Below, in pieces: positions 52,027-61,287 of a stretch of 64,000 bases of DNA. This stretch comes from Clostridiales bacterium (GTDB lineage: Bacteria > Bacillota_A > Clostridia > Oscillospirales > Oscillospiraceae), in contig JAAVHY010000035.1 in the NCBI GenBank assembly GCA_014799485.1, positions 13,562 to 77,561 of the forward strand. The letters are read 5' to 3'. The position numbers were made by a program, and so were the translations under genes. Numbering within the stretch: the first letter of the stretch is position 1; every line of letters begins with the position of its first letter. The notes beneath the pieces were generated by a model that saw only the letters and a program-made list of their open reading frames with translations, searched no databases and had not been told where the DNA came from.

Positions 52027-52914
52027 ATGGAAGATATCATCCCATGCCCGATGAAGGATCAGGAGGTGTTTCAGCGGGTGTGGCGGCGGGTGATGGAGGG
52101 CCGCGACCAGGAGAGCAGTCCCATCCGGCCCGGTTCCCCTTATGGGGACGGCGACCTGCCCTGCGAATGCCTGGAAGCGCTGATGCGCCAGCAGGGGGCG
52201 GGCCTCCCCGATGAGTGCCGGCGCCAGGACGCGGCGGCCCAACCCGGAGACCAGACGCGGCCTATGGAACCGGAAGCATCCATGACGCCGGAAGCGCCCA
52301 TGACACCCGAGCCGTCCATCCAGGACACCCAGTCCGGCTGGCAGAGCGCGGAGGAGTCTCAGACTCAAGAGCCACTGGCTCAAGAGGCCCCTGATCAGGA
52401 CCAGCCTGTCCCGGAGGGATCCTGCGAAAGCTGCGCCGGGGAGGAAGGTCTGCCGCCCGAAAACGGCCCCGACCGGGGCAACGACCTGCCCCAGCTGTGG
52501 GAGGAGCCCCAGCCCGCCGACGACCGCACCGCCCGCCTGCGCCGCCACGTGATGGACGCGCTGGAGGGCTGGCAGTTCTACCGCCACCTGGCCCGCCGGG
52601 CCCGGGGGACGGACGCCCGGACGCTGAACGGCATGGCCGCGGAGCAGCACAAGGACGCCCGGAAGCTGGCGGCGGCGTACTTTTTGCTCACCGGGCTGCG
52701 GTACTGGCCCTCCGAGCTGCTGGGGGCCCCGGCCATCCCGTCCTACTGGGGGGCGCTGCGCACCCGCCACCAGACGGAGCAGCGGCAGGAGAACGCCTAC
52801 CGGCTGGCCGCCGACGACTGGGAGGACCCCGATCTGCTGGCGCTGTACAACGAGCTCATTGAGGGCTGCCGGCGGCGGAGCCATCAGCTCAGGAGCCTGC
52901 TGGAACAGGGATAA
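52027..52914 (+). CDS. Ferritin-like domain protein with low-complexity N-terminal half
   Basis: 295 residues from the ATG at 52027 (GGAGGTG upstream). Residues about 60-165 are Pro/Glu/Gln/Ser-rich and disordered, with short repeats such as MTPEAPMTPEP. Residues about 175-290 form helices with EGWQFYRHLARRARG and NGMAAEQHKDARKLAAAYFLLTG, which resemble rubrerythrin/ferritin-like helices, and a last helix EGCRRRSHQLRSLL. The ligand set is incomplete compared with rubrerythrin, so metal binding is uncertain. The function is unknown. Confidence 0.65.
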   Translation: MEDIIPCPMKDQEVFQRVWRRVMEGRDQESSPIRPGSPYGDGDLPCECLEALMRQQGAGLPDECRRQDAAAQPGDQTRPMEPEASMTPEAPMTPEPSIQDTQSGWQSAEESQTQEPLAQEAPDQDQPVPEGSCESCAGEEGLPPENGPDRGNDLPQLWEEPQPADDRTARLRRHVMDALEGWQFYRHLARRARGTDARTLNGMAAEQHKDARKLAAAYFLLTGLRYWPSELLGAPAIPSYWGALRTRHQTEQRQENAYRLAADDWEDPDLLALYNELIEGCRRRSHQLRSLLEQG

Positions 52915-52961
52915 CGTCCAACCCATACTTACCCTATACTTTTTTTACGCTTTCTGATATA

Positions 52962-52994
52962 ATAAGGCCACCCGTTTTTTGCGGGTGGCTTTAT
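52962..52994 (+). terminator. Terminator between the ferritin-like gene and pcrA
   Basis: Stem GCCACCCG (52967-52974)/CGGGTGGC (52982-52989) followed by TTTATT. A -10-like TATAAT at 52957-52962 lies just before it. Confidence 0.7.
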
Positions 52995-53030
52995 TGTGCT
53001 CTTGATTACCATGGATAAGGATTGATCTAT

Positions 53031-55532
53031 ATGCTGACACAGCAGCAGGAGCTGGAATTCTGCCGCCTCCGCCGGGAGGTCATCGCCCAAAACTACCAAA
53101 ACCTCAACCCCGAGCAGCGAAAGGCCGTGCTGGCCACCGAGGGGCCGCTGCTGCTGCTGGCGGGGGCGGGGTCGGGCAAGACCACGGTGCTCATCCACCG
53201 GGTGGCCAACCTGATCCGCTACGGCCGGGGCTCGGACTGCCTGGAGGTGCCCGAGTGGGTGACTGAGGACGACCTGGCCTTCCTGAAAAGCTATGCGGAG
53301 CATCCTACCAAGGAGGGCCGTCTCCAGGCCGACCGGCTGTGCGCCGTGGAGCCCGCCGCCCCCTGGTCCATCATCGCCATCACCTTCACCAACAAGGCCG
53401 CCGGGGAGCTGAAGGACCGTCTGGAGAAGATGCTGGGGGCCTCCGCCCGGGACGTGTGGGCCTCCACCTTCCACTCCGCCTGCGTGCGCATTTTGCGCCG
53501 GGACATCGAGAAGCTGGGCTTCCCCTCCTCCTTCACCATCTACGACACCGACGACTCCCAGCGGGTGATGAAGGACTGCGTCCGGGAGCTGAACTTTGAC
53601 GACAAGCAGTTCCCGCCCCGCTCGGTGCTGGGGGCCATCTCCCGGGCCAAGGACAAGCTCCAGCTGGCCGCCGACTTCGCCAGGGAGTGCGAGCAGTCCG
53701 GCGACTACCGCCTGCAAAAGATCGCCCAGCTGTACGCCGCCTATGAGAAGCGGCTGTGGGAGGCCGGGGCGCTGGACTTTGACGACATCATCCTGCACAC
53801 CGTCCGGCTGCTCCAGCAGCACGATGACGTTCTGCAATATTATCAGCGAAAATTCCGCTACGTACTCATTGATGAGTACCAGGACACCAACAACCTGCAA
53901 TACCTGCTCTCCTCCCTGCTGGCCGGGGGGCGGGAGAACATCTGCGTGGTGGGGGACGACGACCAGTCCATCTACCGCTTCCGGGGGGCCACCATCGAGA
54001 ACATCCTCTCCTTCGAGGACCAGTACAAGGGCTGCCGCACCATCCGGCTGGAGCAGAACTACCGCTCCACCAAGAACATCCTGGCCGCCGCCAACGCCGT
54101 CATCCGCCACAACCAGGGCCGCAAGGGCAAGGAGCTGTGGACGGCGGGGAACGAGGGGGACAAGGTATCCCTGTACACCGCCATGAATGAGAACGACGAG
54201 GCCCGGTACGTGGCGGACAAGCTGATGGAGGACTACCGGGCGGGGGAAAAGTGGAATTCCCACGCCATCCTCTACCGCATGAACGCCCAGTCCAACCAGT
54301 TGGAGGTGGCCTTCAAGCGCGGCGGCATCCCCTACCGGGTCATCGGCGGCACCCGGTTCTTCGACCGGGCGGAGGTCAAGGATATGCTGGCCTACCTGTG
54401 CGCCATCCACAACCACGCCGACGACCTGCGCCTCACCCGCGTCATCAACAACCCGCCCCGGGGCATCGGCCAGACCACCGTGGAGCGGGCCCAGGCCATC
54501 GCCGCCCAGCAGGGCCTGCCCCTGTGGGACGTGATCTCCAACGCCGGGACGTACCCCGAACTGCAAAAGCCCGCCGCCAGGCTGGGCCAGTTCGCCGCCA
54601 TGATAAGCGAGCTCACCGCCCTGTCCCGGACCATGGACCTCCCCGCCTTTTACGAGGAGGTGGTGGCCCGCACCGGCTACGCCGCCATGCTCCAGGCGAA
54701 AAACGACATCGAGAGCCGCACCCGGCTGGAAAACGTGCGGGAACTGCTCACCTCCATCAACGGCTACATCGAGAACGCAGAAGAGGAGCCCACCCTGGCG
54801 GGCTTCCTGGACGAGATCGCCCTGTACACCGACCTGGACAACCACGACCCCAACGAGGACGCGGTGGTGATGATGACCATGCACTCCGCCAAGGGCCTGG
54901 AGTTCCCCACCGTGTTCGTGGTGGGCATGGAGGAGGGCATCTTCCCCGGCATCCGGGCCATCGGTGAGGCGGAGGAGATGGAGGAGGAGCGGCGGCTGTG
55001 CTACGTGGCCCTCACCCGGGCCAAGGAGCGGCTGTACCTCACCTGCGCGGGACAGCGGATGCTGTTCGGCCATACCAGCAATAACCAGCCCTCCCGGTTC
55101 GCCGGGGAGATCCCGGCGGAGCTGCTGGAGCAGTCGGGGCGCTCCTACTTAGATCCCACCCCCACGGGTGGCGACTGGGACGATTTCGACCAAACCGTGC
55201 CCCAGGTGTCCACCTACCGGGAGCCCTACCGTCAGGCCCAGCCTTCCTATGGCGGCCAGCGGCGGAGCACCTACACCCCCGGCCGTCCCCAGCCGTCCGC
55301 CGCCCGCCCGGCCTCAAGGCCCGCCCCCCGGCCCAGCTCCTTCGGCCAGCCCGCCGCCAATCTGCCGGAGTACAATAAGGGCGATATGCTGGAGCACAAG
55401 GCCTTTGGCCGGGGCATGGTGCTGTCCACCCAGAAGGTGGGGGGCGACATCCTGCTGGAAATCGCCTTCGACAACGTGGGCACCAAGCGGCTGATGCTGA
55501 AATTTACCGCCCAGCACATGAAGAAACTATGA
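53031..55532 (+). CDS. pcrA: DNA helicase PcrA/UvrD
   Basis: 833 residues from the ATG at 53031 (AAGGA upstream). Superfamily 1A helicase: LNPEQRKAVLATEG, Walker A AGAGSGKTT (44-52), TFTNKAAGELKDRL, Walker B DEYQDTN, GDDDQSIYRFRGA, LEQNYRST, MTMHSAKGLEF and VALTRAKERLYL. The C-terminus has a Pro/Arg-rich linker and then a Tudor-like domain (MLEHKAFGRGMVL ... ILLEIAFDNVGTKRLMLKF) that binds RNA polymerase in PcrA. It acts in nucleotide excision repair, rolling-circle replication and removal of RecA. Confidence 0.96.
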   Translation: MLTQQQELEFCRLRREVIAQNYQNLNPEQRKAVLATEGPLLLLAGAGSGKTTVLIHRVANLIRYGRGSDCLEVPEWVTEDDLAFLKSYAEHPTKEGRLQADRLCAVEPAAPWSIIAITFTNKAAGELKDRLEKMLGASARDVWASTFHSACVRILRRDIEKLGFPSSFTIYDTDDSQRVMKDCVRELNFDDKQFPPRSVLGAISRAKDKLQLAADFARECEQSGDYRLQKIAQLYAAYEKRLWEAGALDFDDIILHTVRLLQQHDDVLQYYQRKFRYVLIDEYQDTNNLQYLLSSLLAGGRENICVVGDDDQSIYRFRGATIENILSFEDQYKGCRTIRLEQNYRSTKNILAAANAVIRHNQGRKGKELWTAGNEGDKVSLYTAMNENDEARYVADKLMEDYRAGEKWNSHAILYRMNAQSNQLEVAFKRGGIPYRVIGGTRFFDRAEVKDMLAYLCAIHNHADDLRLTRVINNPPRGIGQTTVERAQAIAAQQGLPLWDVISNAGTYPELQKPAARLGQFAAMISELTALSRTMDLPAFYEEVVARTGYAAMLQAKNDIESRTRLENVRELLTSINGYIENAEEEPTLAGFLDEIALYTDLDNHDPNEDAVVMMTMHSAKGLEFPTVFVVGMEEGIFPGIRAIGEAEEMEEERRLCYVALTRAKERLYLTCAGQRMLFGHTSNNQPSRFAGEIPAELLEQSGRSYLDPTPTGGDWDDFDQTVPQVSTYREPYRQAQPSYGGQRRSTYTPGRPQPSAARPASRPAPRPSSFGQPAANLPEYNKGDMLEHKAFGRGMVLSTQKVGGDILLEIAFDNVGTKRLMLKFTAQHMKKL

Positions 55533-55535
55533 GAA

Positions 55536-55568
55536 CAGCCCCGCGCCGATGGCGCGGGGCTGTCTTGT
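55536..55568. terminator. Terminator between pcrA and the ABC permease gene
   Basis: Perfect 13-bp stem ACAGCCCCGCGCC (55536-55548)/GGCGCGGGGCTGT (55552-55564), with short T-rich tail CTTGTC. Confidence 0.68.
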
Positions 55569-58500
55569 CATTCCACTGTCTTGAGGCTTTCCACCATGTC
55601 CACTTTCTTCAGCTTGAAGTGGGCGGCGATATTCACCGCCACGGAGAACACCACCGTCAGCACCGCCGCCAGCACGTAGGCGTAGGGCGGGGCCGTGCGG
55701 CCGAACATGACCAGCTCCACCTCCACCGTCAGCACCATCCAGGCGTGGAGATACCGGCCCATGACCAGCCCCAGCACGATGCCGAACAGGGTGAGGAACA
55801 GGTTCTCCCGGTAGACGTAGGCGGTGACCTCCCGGTCGAAGAAGCCCAGCACCTTGAGGGTGGCCAGCTCCCGCACCCGCTCGGTGATGTTGATGTTGGT
55901 CAGGTTGTACAGCACCACAAAGGCCAGGGCCGCCGCCGCCGCGATGATGATGACCACCGCGTAGTCGATGGCCTCCATGCTGTCGGTGAAGTTGTCCCGC
56001 AGGGTGGCGATGTAGGAGTAGGAGTCCACCCCGTCCAGGGCCATCAGCTGGCTGGACACCGTGTCCGACTCCGCTTCCCCCGCCCCATCGGTGTAGCGCA
56101 GGAGCATCACATTCTGCTCCGGCCCCTCGCCGAACAGCTCCTGATAGCACGTCTCAGATACATAGATGTAATGGGACACATAGTTCTCCGCGATGTCCGA
56201 CACCACGGCCTCCACCCGCTTGCCGTCTTCCTCCAGGGTGATGGAATCGCCCACCGACACGCCCAGCAGCTCGGACAGCTTCTCCGTGATGACCACTCCG
56301 CCGTCAGGCAGGGTGACGGGTTCGCTGTCCAGCCGGTGGCCCAGCCGGATGAACTCATTGAAGCGTTCCAGATCGCCCACGGCAAACAGATAGATGTTCT
56401 GGGCGGGCCCTCCGCTGGACGCTTCCATCAGCTTCTCGCTGGTGATCAGATAGTCCTCCACCCAGGGGCTGTCCGTCAAATACCGCTCTACTTCCGCCAG
56501 CTCGTAGTCCCTGACCTTGGTGTCCAGGCCCACGGTGGCGTCGTAGAGGAACACATGGTCGAACTGCTCGTTGAGGATGGAGAAAATGGACTCGTGCAGG
56601 CCGAAGCCGGTGACGATGAGGGCGGTACACCCGCCGATGCCGATCACCGTCATCCAAAACCGCCGCTGATAGCGGAACAGGTTGCGCATGGTCACCTTCC
56701 AGGTGAAGGTGAGCCGCTTCCAGATGATGCCCACCCGCTCCAACAGCACCCGCCTGCCCGCCTTGGGGGCCCGGGGGCGCATCAGGTTGGCGGGGGTGTC
56801 GATGAGGGTGGACAGGCAAGCCCACAGCGCCGCCCCAGTGGTACACAGCACCGCCGCCAGCACGGACAGGACGTACAGCCCCACCTGGGGTTTGAACTCC
56901 AGGGCGGGGATGGCGTACATGATATTGAAGGCGTTGGCGATGACCATCGGGATGAGGGTGCACCCCAGCCCCAAGCCCAGAATGCCGCCCACCAGGCTGG
57001 CGGAAAAGGCGTAGCCGATGTATTTTTTGGAAATGGCCAGCCGGGAAAAGCCCATGGCCTTCAGCGAGCCGATCTGGGTGCGCTGTTCCTCCACCATCCG
57101 GGTCATGGTGGTCAGGCAGGCCAGCGCCGCCACCAGGAAAAAGATCACCGGGAACACGTTGGCCAGGTTGCCCACCCGGTCGGAATCCTGGGAGTAGCCC
57201 ACGATGCCCGCGTTGGTGAACCGGCTGAGGACGTACCACTCGCAGTCCTCCACGTCGTCCAGCTCGTCCTGGGCGTCGTCCAGCTTCTTCTGGGCGTCGG
57301 CGATCTCCTCGTCCGCCTCTTTTTTGCCGTCCTCGTACTCCTCCAGGCCGTCGGCGTACTCCTTCTCGCCGTCGTTCAGCTCCGCCAGGGCGTCGTCCAG
57401 CTCCTGCCGCCCGTCCACACGGGCCTTCCGAAGCTCCGCCACACCGTCGTCGTACTCCGCCCAGCCGTCCCGGAGATCGGTCTCTCCCCGCTCCAGCTCG
57501 GCCCTGGCGTCCTCCAACTCGATCCGGGCGTCGTCCAGCTCCGCTTTGGCGTCGTCCAGCTCCGCTTTGGCATCGTCCAGCTGGGCCTGGGCGTCGTCCA
57601 GCTCCGCTTTGGCGTCATCCAGTTCGGCCTGGGCGTCATCCAGCTCGGCCTGGGCCTCGTCCAGCTCCTTTTTGGCCTCGTTCAGCTGTTTCTTGGCCTT
57701 GTCCAGCTCCAGCTTCCCGGCGGACAGCTCCGCTTTCGCGGCGTTCAGCTGGGCATAGCCCGCGTCCAGCTGGGCCTGGGCCGCGTCCAGCGCCGCCTTC
57801 TGGGGCGCCAGCTGGGCCACCAGCGCGTCATACATGGGCGTGCCCTCCGCCGCTTTCAGCGCGGCGTAATACTGCTCCAGCCCTGCCGTCACCTGGGCCT
57901 GCTGCTGGTCCAGCCGGGACTTGCCGCTGCGGTACTCCGCCTGCCCCTTCCGATAGGCGGTCTCGCTGTCCTGGTATTGCTTCTTGCCGTCCTCGTACTC
58001 CTTCAGGCCGTCCTCATACTTCTTTTTGCCGCCCTCATATTCCTTGAGTCCGTCCTCGTACTCGGCCCTGCCCTCCTCGTAGTCTGCCAGACCGTCCTGG
58101 TACTCCGCCCAGCCGTCCTCATATTTTTTCAGGCCATCCTGATATTCCGCCAGCCCGTCCTCATACTCCCGCCGGCCGTCCTCCAGGTCAACCTCCCCCT
58201 GCCGCAGATCGGCCAGGGCGTCGGCCAGCTTCTTCTCCGCGTCGGCGATCTCCCGGGCATAGGTCTCCTCGCCGTCGTAATAGTCCGCCCAGCCGTCGTC
58301 CAGCTCCTTTCGCCCGTCCTGGAGCTCCTGCCAGGCGTCGGCCAGCTCCTTTTCCGCGTCCGCCTTGGCGTCCTCGAACTCCCGCCGGGCGTCGTCCAGC
58401 TCGGCCTGGGCGTCCCCGATGAGGGTGTCGTGCCGGACCTGGGCCCGCTCGTCCGCCAGCCCGTCCAGGCTGTCCACCAGGGCGTCGATCCGGTCCTCGT

Positions 58501-59176
58501 ACTCGTCGCCGTAGGTATCGAGCGCCGCCAGCCCATCCCCGGTGAAATAGGCGCAGGTGTAGTAGTCAAAGGTGAAGTTCTCCCCCGGCACGTAGACGAA
58601 GGCGTCCACCGACCCGCTGCCCAGGGAGGACGCGCCCCGGTCCAGCCCCACGTACAGCGGGGAGTTGACCACGCCCACAATGGTGTAGGCGGTGTTGGCG
58701 AGGTCGCCCTCGTTGTCCTCGGTGAGGGCCAGCTCCAGCCTGTCCCCCACCTGGAGGCCCAGCTTCACCAGCAGCAGGCTCTCGGTGACGCACTCATCCG
58801 CCGCCCGGGGCAGACGGCCCTCCTCTACCTCCAGCAGATTGAGCTTCTCCGGCATGGAGCGCACGTTGACGATGCGGTCGATGGCGACGGCGTCCAGATC
58901 CCGGCAGCCCTCCACCGATTCGATGCCCTCCGCCCCGGCCAGGGCGTCCAGATCTTCGTCCGTCAGCCCCAGGGTGGACAGCACATAGCCGTCCATCAGG
59001 CTGGTGCGGTCATAATAGTTGTCGGCGGTGTACTGCATATCCGGCGCGGAGGTGCGCAGCCCGGACAGGAACGCCACCGCCAGCGCCGCCAGCACCAGGA
59101 TGGACACATACCGGTTGAAGGTGTTCCGGATCTCCCGGAAGGCGTCGGTGGTCAGGCGGTTCTTCGGTGTCACCAT
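55568..59176 (-). CDS. FtsX/MacB-type ABC transporter permease with a very long extracytoplasmic coiled coil
   Basis: 1202 residues. A first transmembrane helix (about 22-42) is followed by a periplasmic-type domain, then about 380 residues (roughly 250-660) of charged 7-residue units such as YEDGLKE and AELDDAK, a long coiled coil, then three FtsX helices (VGNLANVFPVIFFLVAALACL onward), a second extracytoplasmic domain and three more FtsX helices near the C-terminus. Such permeases couple cytoplasmic ATP hydrolysis to movements outside the membrane. The partner ATPase gene overlaps upstream by seven bases. The substrate is unknown. Confidence 0.9.
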   Translation of the reverse strand: MVTPKNRLTTDAFREIRNTFNRYVSILVLAALAVAFLSGLRTSAPDMQYTADNYYDRTSLMDGYVLSTLGLTDEDLDALAGAEGIESVEGCRDLDAVAIDRIVNVRSMPEKLNLLEVEEGRLPRAADECVTESLLLVKLGLQVGDRLELALTEDNEGDLANTAYTIVGVVNSPLYVGLDRGASSLGSGSVDAFVYVPGENFTFDYYTCAYFTGDGLAALDTYGDEYEDRIDALVDSLDGLADERAQVRHDTLIGDAQAELDDARREFEDAKADAEKELADAWQELQDGRKELDDGWADYYDGEETYAREIADAEKKLADALADLRQGEVDLEDGRREYEDGLAEYQDGLKKYEDGWAEYQDGLADYEEGRAEYEDGLKEYEGGKKKYEDGLKEYEDGKKQYQDSETAYRKGQAEYRSGKSRLDQQQAQVTAGLEQYYAALKAAEGTPMYDALVAQLAPQKAALDAAQAQLDAGYAQLNAAKAELSAGKLELDKAKKQLNEAKKELDEAQAELDDAQAELDDAKAELDDAQAQLDDAKAELDDAKAELDDARIELEDARAELERGETDLRDGWAEYDDGVAELRKARVDGRQELDDALAELNDGEKEYADGLEEYEDGKKEADEEIADAQKKLDDAQDELDDVEDCEWYVLSRFTNAGIVGYSQDSDRVGNLANVFPVIFFLVAALACLTTMTRMVEEQRTQIGSLKAMGFSRLAISKKYIGYAFSASLVGGILGLGLGCTLIPMVIANAFNIMYAIPALEFKPQVGLYVLSVLAAVLCTTGAALWACLSTLIDTPANLMRPRAPKAGRRVLLERVGIIWKRLTFTWKVTMRNLFRYQRRFWMTVIGIGGCTALIVTGFGLHESIFSILNEQFDHVFLYDATVGLDTKVRDYELAEVERYLTDSPWVEDYLITSEKLMEASSGGPAQNIYLFAVGDLERFNEFIRLGHRLDSEPVTLPDGGVVITEKLSELLGVSVGDSITLEEDGKRVEAVVSDIAENYVSHYIYVSETCYQELFGEGPEQNVMLLRYTDGAGEAESDTVSSQLMALDGVDSYSYIATLRDNFTDSMEAIDYAVVIIIAAAAALAFVVLYNLTNINITERVRELATLKVLGFFDREVTAYVYRENLFLTLFGIVLGLVMGRYLHAWMVLTVEVELVMFGRTAPPYAYVLAAVLTVVFSVAVNIAAHFKLKKVDMVESLKTVE

Positions 59177-59871
59177 TCGATTTCCTCCACCGGGGTGGGC
59201 GTATCATTGCGCTCCACGCTGGCCACCCGGCCGCTCTTGATGTGGATCACCTTGTCCGCCATGGGGGTGAGGGCGGTGTTGTGGGTGATGACCACCACCG
59301 TCATGCCGTGCTGCCGGCAGGTGTCCTGGAGCAGCTTCAAAATGGCCTTGCCGGTGACGTAATCCAGCGCGCCGGTGGGCTCGTCGCACAGCAGCAGCTT
59401 GGGGTTCTTGGCCAGCGCCCGGGCGATGGCCACCCGCTGCTGCTCGCCGCCGGACAGCTGGGCGGGGAAGTTGTCCAGCCGCTCGGCCAGCCCCACCCGC
59501 TCCAGCACCTCCCGGGCGTCCAGGGGATCCCGGCAGATCTGGGCGGCCAGCTCCACGTTCTCCAGGGCGGTGAGGTTCTGCACCAGGTTATAAAACTGGA
59601 ACACGAAGCCGATGTCGTGCCGCCGGTAGGCGGTGAGCTGCTTGGCGTTGTAGCCGCTGACGGTGGCCCCGTCCACGGTGATGACGCCGCCGGAGCAGGC
59701 GTCCATGCCGCCCAGCATGTTCAGCACCGTGGTCTTGCCCGCGCCGGAGGGGCCCACGATCACGGTGAACTCACCCTTTTCGATGGTGAAATCCACCCCG
59801 TCCACCGCTTTGATGGTGACCTCGCCCATTTTGTACTCTTTTTTCACGTTCTCAAAGGATATGTAGCTCAT
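59170..59871 (-). CDS. ABC transporter ATP-binding protein, LolD/MacB type
   Basis: 233 residues from the ATG at 59871 (GGAG upstream). Walker [10 protein letters not shown] (40-48), Q-loop in [20 protein letters not shown] (typical of the LolD/MacB group), signature LSGGEQQ (139-145), Walker B with DEPTGALD (163-170) and the H-loop in VVITHNTA. It powers the FtsX-type permease whose gene overlaps the stop. No accessory efflux gene is adjacent, so this is a two-gene mechanotransmission-type system. Confidence 0.95.
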   Translation of the reverse strand: MSYISFENVKKEYKMGEVTIKAVDGVDFTIEKGEFTVIVGPSGAGKTTVLNMLGGMDACSGGVITVDGATVSGYNAKQLTAYRRHDIGFVFQFYNLVQNLTALENVELAAQICRDPLDAREVLERVGLAERLDNFPAQLSGGEQQRVAIARALAKNPKLLLCDEPTGALDYVTGKAILKLLQDTCRQHGMTVVVITHNTALTPMADKVIHIKSGRVASVERNDTPTPVEEIEW

Positions 59872-60060
59872 TCTGTTTCTCCATCCTCCGCTTGCCGCGC
59901 TTGGAATATGCTCACGCCGAAATTCCCGCATTTTATTGTATCTTATACTTTTCCCGCCGGGAACGCAACCGCTCCCGGGGAAAATTCAAGGTTTATTTAA
60001 AGATTTCTTTGTCAGCTTCGGCAGCTTGTGGAAAATTTCCACTTTTTTCGACAGTTGCCG

Positions 60061-60090
60061 TTGACTAACCGCTCCTCCCCCAGCTAAAAT
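60061..60090 (+). promoter_or_regulatory. Promoter of mntP
   Basis: TTGACT (60061-60066), 18-base spacer, TAAAAT (60085-60090), directly before the riboswitch. Confidence 0.65.
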
Positions 60091-60099
60091 AAACTCACC

Positions 60100-60178
60100 G
60101 ATAAGGGAGTAGTCGGCGGTTCGCCGCGGCTTGGTCAACATACTGGCGGCACTGCCGTCTGGTCAAGCCTTTCACGAT
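60100..60178 (+). promoter_or_regulatory. yybP-ykoY manganese riboswitch
   Basis: AAGGGAGTAG (about 60103-60112) pairs through its 5' end with GCCTTTC (about 60167-60173); the loop contains GGTCAACATACTG and the 3' GGTCAAGCC element, both characteristic of this family. Mn2+ binding between the two loops stabilises the aptamer. It is followed by a terminator and mntP, so Mn2+ should switch on the exporter. Confidence 0.85.
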
Positions 60179-60218
60179 GAGACTTATCCGCAATCGTATG
60201 CGGGTAGTCTCTTTTTTT
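60179..60218 (+). terminator. Expression-platform terminator of the Mn2+ riboswitch
   Basis: Hairpin with outer GAGACT/AGTCTC and inner CCGCA/TGCGG, then seven T (60212-60218), located between aptamer and mntP. Confidence 0.85.
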
Positions 60219-60263
60219 GTTGCCCCGCATACCTTCAAACAGCAAGGAAGGGATGATGTATCA

Positions 60264-60830
60264 ATGGGATTTGCTGAACTGTTCATCTTGGCCGTGGGCC
60301 TGTCCATGGATGCCTTTGCCGTGGCTATCTGCAAGGGGCTGTCCATCCGCGCCCTCATGCCCCGGCACGCCGTCATCGTGGGGCTGTGGTTCGGGGCCTT
60401 CCAGGCGCTGATGCCGCTCATCGGCTGGCTGCTGGGGGCGGCCTTCACCGACATGATCGCCGCGGTGGACCACTGGATCGCCTTTGTGCTGCTGGCCCTC
60501 ATCGGCGGCAACATGATCCGGGAGGCGGTCGGTAAGGACGAGGACGAGTGCGACCCCTCCCTGGCCCCCCTGGCCATGCTGGTGCTGGCGGTGGCCACCT
60601 CCATCGACGCGCTGGCCGTGGGCGTCACCTTCGCATTCCTCCGGGTGGACATCGTTCCCGCCGTCACCCTCATCGGGGTGTGTACCTTTGTCATCTCCGC
60701 CGCCGGGGTGAAGATCGGCAACGTGTTCGGCGCCCGGTACAAGTCCAAGGCGGAGCTGCTGGGCGGCGCGGTGCTGGTGCTCATCGGGCTGAAGATCCTG
60801 CTGGAGCACCTGGAGCTGCTGCCGTTTTGA
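60264..60830 (+). CDS. mntP: Manganese efflux pump MntP
   Basis: 188 residues from the ATG at 60264 (AAGGAAGGG upstream). Six transmembrane helices in two inverted repeats, each with the conserved acidic motif: SMDAFAVAICKGLSI in the first half and SIDALAVGVTFAFL in the second. MntP exports Mn2+. Control by the Mn2+ riboswitch upstream supports the assignment. A terminator follows. Confidence 0.95.
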   Translation: MGFAELFILAVGLSMDAFAVAICKGLSIRALMPRHAVIVGLWFGAFQALMPLIGWLLGAAFTDMIAAVDHWIAFVLLALIGGNMIREAVGKDEDECDPSLAPLAMLVLAVATSIDALAVGVTFAFLRVDIVPAVTLIGVCTFVISAAGVKIGNVFGARYKSKAELLGGAVLVLIGLKILLEHLELLPF

Positions 60831-60849
60831 ATTGTAAAATCGTATGAGA

Positions 60850-60884
60850 GGGCGGCCGTCCATGTGGACGGCCGCCCCCTATTA
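60850..60884 (+). terminator. Terminator of mntP
   Basis: Perfect 13-bp stem 60850-60862/60865-60877 with a short AT-rich tail. Confidence 0.65.
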
Positions 60885-60888
60885 ACTG

Positions 60889-60917
60889 TTGCTATCAGGG
60901 AGTTTATCTGTTAAAAT
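60889..60917 (+). promoter_or_regulatory. Promoter of the AT-rich small gene
   Basis: TTGCTA (60889-60894), 17-base spacer, TAAAAT (60912-60917). Confidence 0.6.
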
Positions 60918-60945
60918 GAAAGTAAACAACGAAATGGAGGATAAT

Positions 60946-61284
60946 ATGATACTATACAGGCCCGTTGGGGAGAAAGAATATAAATTGATCATGGAAAGCG
61001 ATTTCACGGTGTTTCCTCCCAGGCTACCAGAGCAGCCAATTTTCTATCCCGTATTAAATGAACAATATGCAACTGAAATCGCCACTAAATGGAACACAAA
61101 AGATCGAAATTCAGGATTTATGGGATTTGTTACTTGTTTTGAGATAGATGACAAATTTATCTCAAAATATGAGGTGCAGACAGTTGGCCGATCATATCAT
61201 CAAGAATATTGGATTCCTTCCGAGGATTTAGCAAAGTTTAACCAACATATCATTGGTAAAATCAGGATCATCAAAAAGATATAA
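60946..61284 (+). CDS. Small protein resembling those annotated ADP-ribosylation/crystallin J1
   Basis: 112 residues from the ATG at 60946 (GGAGG 5 bases upstream). Motifs: ILYRPVGEKEYKLIMESDFTVFPPRLPEQPIFYPVLNEQYA at the N-terminus and KYEVQTVG plus WIPSEDLAKFNQHIIGKI at the C-terminus. Similar small proteins occur across gut bacteria and actinomycetes and carry the annotation ADP-ribosylation/crystallin J1 without proven function. There is no membrane segment. The gene is AT-rich, with its own promoter and terminator, so it looks like a recently gained single-gene unit. Confidence 0.7.
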   Translation: MILYRPVGEKEYKLIMESDFTVFPPRLPEQPIFYPVLNEQYATEIATKWNTKDRNSGFMGFVTCFEIDDKFISKYEVQTVGRSYHQEYWIPSEDLAKFNQHIIGKIRIIKKI

Positions 61285-61287
61285 GAG

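Noticed and set aside
57240..58400. Repeated DNA blocks that first look like a tandem repeat or CRISPR-like array
   Set aside because: Unit length varies and the reading frame encodes a continuous coiled coil. There are no constant repeats with unique spacers.
55529..59362. A 1277-codon open frame on the plus strand, opposite the ABC permease
   Set aside because: It is the mirror of the permease's repetitive Asp/Glu/Leu codons, which read as Val/Leu/Gln on the other strand. It has no domain, and the opposite strand has FtsX helices, a start and a partner ATPase.
60103..60218. Possible T-box or SAM riboswitch before the six-helix gene
   Set aside because: The GGGAGTAG and GGTCAACATAC elements and the downstream mntP identify it as the yybP-ykoY family.
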